A stretch of 8,071 bases of DNA, from the NCBI GenBank assembly GCA_964563975.1, contig CAZLZJ010000077.1:1-8071 (forward strand), given 5' to 3'. Numbering within the stretch: position 1 is the first letter of the stretch; each line of letters starts with the position of its first letter. Of this stretch, positions 5,196 to 8,071 are shown one piece after another. The translations under genes and the position numbers were made by a program. The stretch comes from JAAYJR01 sp964563975. GTDB lineage: Bacteria > Bacteroidota > Bacteroidia > Bacteroidales > Prolixibacteraceae. The notes under the pieces are model-generated. The model was not told where the DNA came from. It was given only the letters and a program-made list of their open reading frames with translations, and made no database searches.

Positions 5196-5840
5196 ATGAT
5201 AACGAAAAGTGACATAATAAAACTCCTCCCCGGTTTTAATTGCGGTATTTGCGGATATGCAAATTGTGAAAGCTTTGCTGCAGCAATCCTGAAAAAAGAG
5301 GCTTTACCTGATAAATGTAAAATTCTTGAACAGGAGAGATTTAAAGAGAAGCGCCTGAAGCTGGAAAATATTGATATTGACCTGCGGGAAAGAGAGGAGT
5401 GCAGGGGTCTGATTGATCATTGTGCAGCTGATTTTACTCTTTATCCTCTGCCGGGTGAAGTATCGTGCCGGGAAACATTAATCAGCTTTTCTCATATAAA
5501 GCTAAAAGAAAATATGCTGATCCGGTACCGTCCTCTTGGTTGCCCGATCATACACTTTGCCAGAATAATTGAGATCAACCACGGACTTCCTGATATATGG
5601 GTAATCGGGCCCAACAGGTCTGAAAATAATATTTCCGGTTTTACCGATATTGGAGTGTGTATGATTTTATCATTCCGGGGAGTCATTGACGGAAAAATGC
5701 CTGAGACAGGACAAACGGTTAAATTCCTGCCCGGGCATTGCATGATGGGTAAAGTACACTCAGGTGTAATAGTGAACCTTGAAGGTAAAAAAGCAAGAAT
5801 CGACTGTATTGATCTAAAAATATGGGAGCACGCAAAATAG
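5196..5840 (+). CDS. Fe-S protein with RnfB/corrinoid-protein-type cluster motif and unknown C-terminal domain
   Basis: A 214-residue protein. Its N-terminus (about 8-45) has LLPGFNCGICGYANC and a fourth cysteine, giving Cys16-x2-Cys19-x4-Cys24-x16-Cys41. This is the pattern of the putative Fe-S domain (PF04060 type) found in RnfB and in the large subunit of the corrinoid iron-sulfur protein of acetyl-CoA pathways, where it binds one [4Fe-4S] cluster. A charged helix (about 45-70) leads to a region with further cysteines (69, 76, 91). The C-terminal part (about 95-210) starts with a conserved-looking RYRPLGCP segment and ends in short predicted strands with Cys155, Cys182 and Cys204; I do not recognise this domain. 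It has no membrane segment, unlike RnfB, and no TIM-barrel corrinoid domain. Placed 18 bases after the GTPase gene, it is likely the electron donor, scaffold or client of the two NTPases. Function is inferred only. Confidence 0.8.
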   Translation: MITKSDIIKLLPGFNCGICGYANCESFAAAILKKEALPDKCKILEQERFKEKRLKLENIDIDLREREECRGLIDHCAADFTLYPLPGEVSCRETLISFSHIKLKENMLIRYRPLGCPIIHFARIIEINHGLPDIWVIGPNRSENNISGFTDIGVCMILSFRGVIDGKMPETGQTVKFLPGHCMMGKVHSGVIVNLEGKKARIDCIDLKIWEHAK

Positions 5841-5887
5841 CTGTCTCTGATTAATATCCTTTTTGACTTTAAATTAAACCATTTTTT

Positions 5888-5895
5888 TATCTTTG
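5888..5895 (+). promoter_or_regulatory. -7 promoter box of the antiporter gene
   Basis: TATCTTTG lies 17 nt before the ATG at 5913. TTTG at 5862-5865 is 22 nt upstream, slightly more than the usual 19-21 nt, and may be the -33 element. This gives the antiporter its own promoter, although no clear terminator separates it from the Fe-S protein gene, so read-through from upstream is also possible. Confidence 0.65.
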
Positions 5896-5912
5896 AGGCA
5901 TAAATAATTACA

Positions 5913-8069
5913 ATGGTATTTCTCCTTAATACAATTGATATTAGCCTGCCGCTCACTAATCCGGTAATTAAATTTCTGATTATCCTGCTGATTATCCTGC
6001 TGACTCCCATTCTGTTTGAAAAATTAAAAATACCGCATCTCCTGGGATTGATAATAGCAGGAGCTGTGATAGGCCCCTACGGATTTAACCTGATTACACG
6101 CGATAGCAGCATAATACTTTCAGGTACAGCCGGACTTTTATATATAATGTTCCTGGCAGGGCTTGAAATCGATATGAACGACTTTAAAAAAAATGCATTA
6201 AAAAGTACCCTCTTAGGGCTATACGGCTTCTTGATTCCAATGATTTTGGGCACCCTGGCGGGATTATATATTCTTAAATATTCAATCCTGACATCTATAC
6301 TGTTAGCCAGTATGTTTGCTTCGCATACCCTGATAACTTACCCTATCGTAAGCAAATTGGGTATTATTAAAAATAAGGCGGTAAATATCACTGTCGGAAG
6401 CACTTTAATTACTAACACCCTGGCTCTTTTGGTACTTGCGGTGATAGTGGGAATGTCATCAGGAAATATCGAACACTATTTTGCCCTTAAATTATCAATT
6501 TCTTTTCTGCTGTTTTCATCAATAATAATGTTGATATTTCCAATTATCGCCAGATGGTTTTTTAAACGTTACGACGATAATGTATTACAGTATATTTTTG
6601 TATTAGTGTTGGTTTTCATGGGAGCTGTTTTATCTGAAATTGCAGGTATCGAAGGTATTATAGGTGCATTTTTAGCCGGACTGGCACTTAACAAGCTTAT
6701 TCCACGCACCTCTCCCCTGATGAACAGAGTGAACTTTGTAGGTAATGCCATATTTATTCCTTTCTTTCTGCTGGGCGTCGGTATGCTAATAAATTACAGG
6801 GCATTTATAAGCAATACCGAAACAATCCTGGTTGCAATTACTATGTCGGTGATAGCTACCATCGGTAAATATATTCCTGCATGGATCATCCAGAAAAGCT
6901 TCCGTTTTTCAGTCGATCAACGAAGGATCATCTTTGGGCTGAGCAATGCACAGGCTGCAGCAACTCTTGCTGCCGTACTGGTGGGATACAATGTGATTAT
7001 CGGTGAAACTCCCGGAGGTGAGCCAATCAGACTGTTAAACGAAAGTATATTAAATGGTACTATCATTATGATCCTGGTAACTTGTACAATTGCTTCATTC
7101 CAAACTCAAAAAGGCGCACAAAATATTGCAAATTCTGAAAACCGGGACACAGAAGATGAAAAAAGTGAACCTAACGAAAAAATACTTATTCCCCTGAGCA
7201 ATCCGGATACTGTCGATGAACTGATAAATCTCAGTACAATCATTAAATCAATGAAGATTAAAAAAGGGTTGTTTGCCTTGACTATCATAAATAATGTTAT
7301 TGACGAGCCCGATGCCAATAAACATGCAAAAAAAATATTGGAAAGAGCTGCAATAACTGCCTCGGCAACCGATATTCCTTTAACCGGGCTGCTTAGATAT
7401 GACCTGAATATCGTAAATGGAATTACCAGCGTAATAAGAGAACATGACATTACTGATCTGGTGCTGGGTCTGCATGTTAAAAAAGGTATATCTGAATCTT
7501 TCCTTGGAAACCTTACTGAGGGAATCTTAGAAAAAAGCAACACTACAACTTTGGTTTATAAGCCTGCACAACCTTTATCCACTATCAAAAGATACTTTGT
7601 TTTAATGCCGGCAGATGCAGAAAAAGAGATAGGCTTTCCTTTCTGGATGCTGAAAGTGTGGAATATCTCAAAAAATACGGGAGCAAAACTGCTGTTTTAT
7701 GGCACTGAACCAACACTGCAGGTTATTAAAGAGATTCATGCAAAACACCCGATTGATGCAGAGTTTAAATTATTCGACGACTGGGATAATTTTCTGATTA
7801 TGACAAGAGATACAGGATTAGACGACGGGCTCATTATTGTGCTGAGCAGAAAAAATAAAATATCTTACCAAAACAATATGGCTAACATACCTGAATATCT
7901 TAACAAATACTTCAAAGATAATAGCTATATCCTGATCTATCCTATTCAAGCAGGTGCCGGACAGAGACAAAAATATGACCTTAACTACCCGTCACTGCTT
8001 GAGCCTATCGAAAAATTAGATGAAATAGGAAAAACAATTAAAAATTTATTACTCCGTAAAAACAGGTGA
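5913..8069 (+). CDS. CPA2-family cation:proton antiporter with two UspA-like domains
   Basis: A 718-residue inner-membrane protein, complete to the TGA at 8067. Residues about 15-395 form a Na+/H+-exchanger (Kef/NapA-like CPA2) membrane domain of roughly 12 hydrophobic segments, with IPHLLGLIIAGAVIGP (40-55), the LAGLEID segment (81-87), GIIGAFLAGLALN (248-260), a FLLGVGMLI segment (285-293), a lysine at 319 in a late helix and a SNAQAAATLAAVLVG motif (344-358). The cytoplasmic tail holds two UspA-like alpha/beta domains (about 421-550 and 558-680), typical of long Bacteroidota and cyanobacterial homologues and probably a nucleotide- or stress-linked gate. It should exchange Na+ or K+ for protons. 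Asn168 in TLITNTLALL occupies the place where homologues normally carry the ion-binding Asp (TD/DD/QD motif), which could alter coupling. A 12-bp tandem duplication encodes residues 22-29. It is preceded by its own promoter box at 5888. Confidence 0.92.
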   Translation: MVFLLNTIDISLPLTNPVIKFLIILLIILLTPILFEKLKIPHLLGLIIAGAVIGPYGFNLITRDSSIILSGTAGLLYIMFLAGLEIDMNDFKKNALKSTLLGLYGFLIPMILGTLAGLYILKYSILTSILLASMFASHTLITYPIVSKLGIIKNKAVNITVGSTLITNTLALLVLAVIVGMSSGNIEHYFALKLSISFLLFSSIIMLIFPIIARWFFKRYDDNVLQYIFVLVLVFMGAVLSEIAGIEGIIGAFLAGLALNKLIPRTSPLMNRVNFVGNAIFIPFFLLGVGMLINYRAFISNTETILVAITMSVIATIGKYIPAWIIQKSFRFSVDQRRIIFGLSNAQAAATLAAVLVGYNVIIGETPGGEPIRLLNESILNGTIIMILVTCTIASFQTQKGAQNIANSENRDTEDEKSEPNEKILIPLSNPDTVDELINLSTIIKSMKIKKGLFALTIINNVIDEPDANKHAKKILERAAITASATDIPLTGLLRYDLNIVNGITSVIREHDITDLVLGLHVKKGISESFLGNLTEGILEKSNTTTLVYKPAQPLSTIKRYFVLMPADAEKEIGFPFWMLKVWNISKNTGAKLLFYGTEPTLQVIKEIHAKHPIDAEFKLFDDWDNFLIMTRDTGLDDGLIIVLSRKNKISYQNNMANIPEYLNKYFKDNSYILIYPIQAGAGQRQKYDLNYPSLLEPIEKLDEIGKTIKNLLLRKNR
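5976..5999 (+). repeat. In-frame 12-bp tandem duplication in the antiporter gene
   Basis: CTGATTATCCTG occurs twice back to back (5976-5987 and 5988-5999), followed by a third partial CTGA. It encodes LIIL twice in the first membrane helix. It is in frame, so gain or loss of a unit would change helix length by four residues without breaking the gene. Confidence 0.8.
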
Positions 8070-8071
8070 TT

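Noticed and set aside
5492..6010. 172-codon open frame on the minus strand
   Set aside because: It lies across the Fe-S protein gene, the promoter region at 5888 and the start of the antiporter gene, has no recognisable domain, and the + strand genes have clear motifs.
7106..7543. 145-codon minus-strand open frame
   Set aside because: It is entirely inside the UspA-like tail of the antiporter. Its Ser/Leu/Ile-rich composition is typical of antisense to a coding sequence.

Overview
The window looks like a chromosomal segment from a member of the Bacteroidota, probably an anaerobic Bacteroidales-like organism. The evidence is low G+C coding sequence with even more A+T-rich spacers, A-rich start regions with little Shine-Dalgarno signal, and several copies of the Bacteroidota -7 promoter box (TAnnTTTG) just ahead of start codons. 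TATCTTTG occurs twice and TAACTTTG once. All supported genes lie on the + strand, and none of them looks like a mobile element, prophage, CRISPR or tRNA gene. The assignment below phylum level is inference.

Layout. 1-485 is an A+T-rich stretch without a supportable gene. It holds a promoter-like signal pointing left, a dyad and a GC-richer inverted repeat, and it is closed by a strong intrinsic terminator at 486-514. 537-1682 encodes a soluble PAS-type sensor histidine kinase. 1683-1911 is a non-coding spacer with a promoter. 1912-2865 and 2862-3512 overlap by ATGA and form a two-component pair: a three-helix membrane histidine kinase of the HisKA_3 (NarX/NreB-like) class and a NarL/LuxR-type response regulator. 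A weak terminator follows.

3604-5840 is a three-gene block with its own promoter: a soluble ABC-type ATPase with no permease, a cysteine-rich HypB/CobW-like P-loop GTPase, and a protein with an N-terminal CX2CX4CX16C [4Fe-4S] motif of the kind found in RnfB and in corrinoid iron-sulfur proteins, followed by a C-terminal domain I do not recognise. Two NTPases next to an Fe-S protein suggest maturation, metal loading or reductive activation of a metalloenzyme whose structural gene is not in the window. This is the least explained part of the window and the best candidate for an undescribed system.

5913-8069 is a complete CPA2-type cation:proton antiporter (about 395 residues of membrane domain) with two C-terminal UspA-like domains, transcribed from its own promoter. 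It carries Asn at the position where I expect the ion-binding Asp.

Taken together, the window combines signal transduction (two kinases, one regulator), a putative metallocofactor module and ion homeostasis. Apart from the kinase-regulator pair and the three-gene block, the sequence does not show that these units work together.
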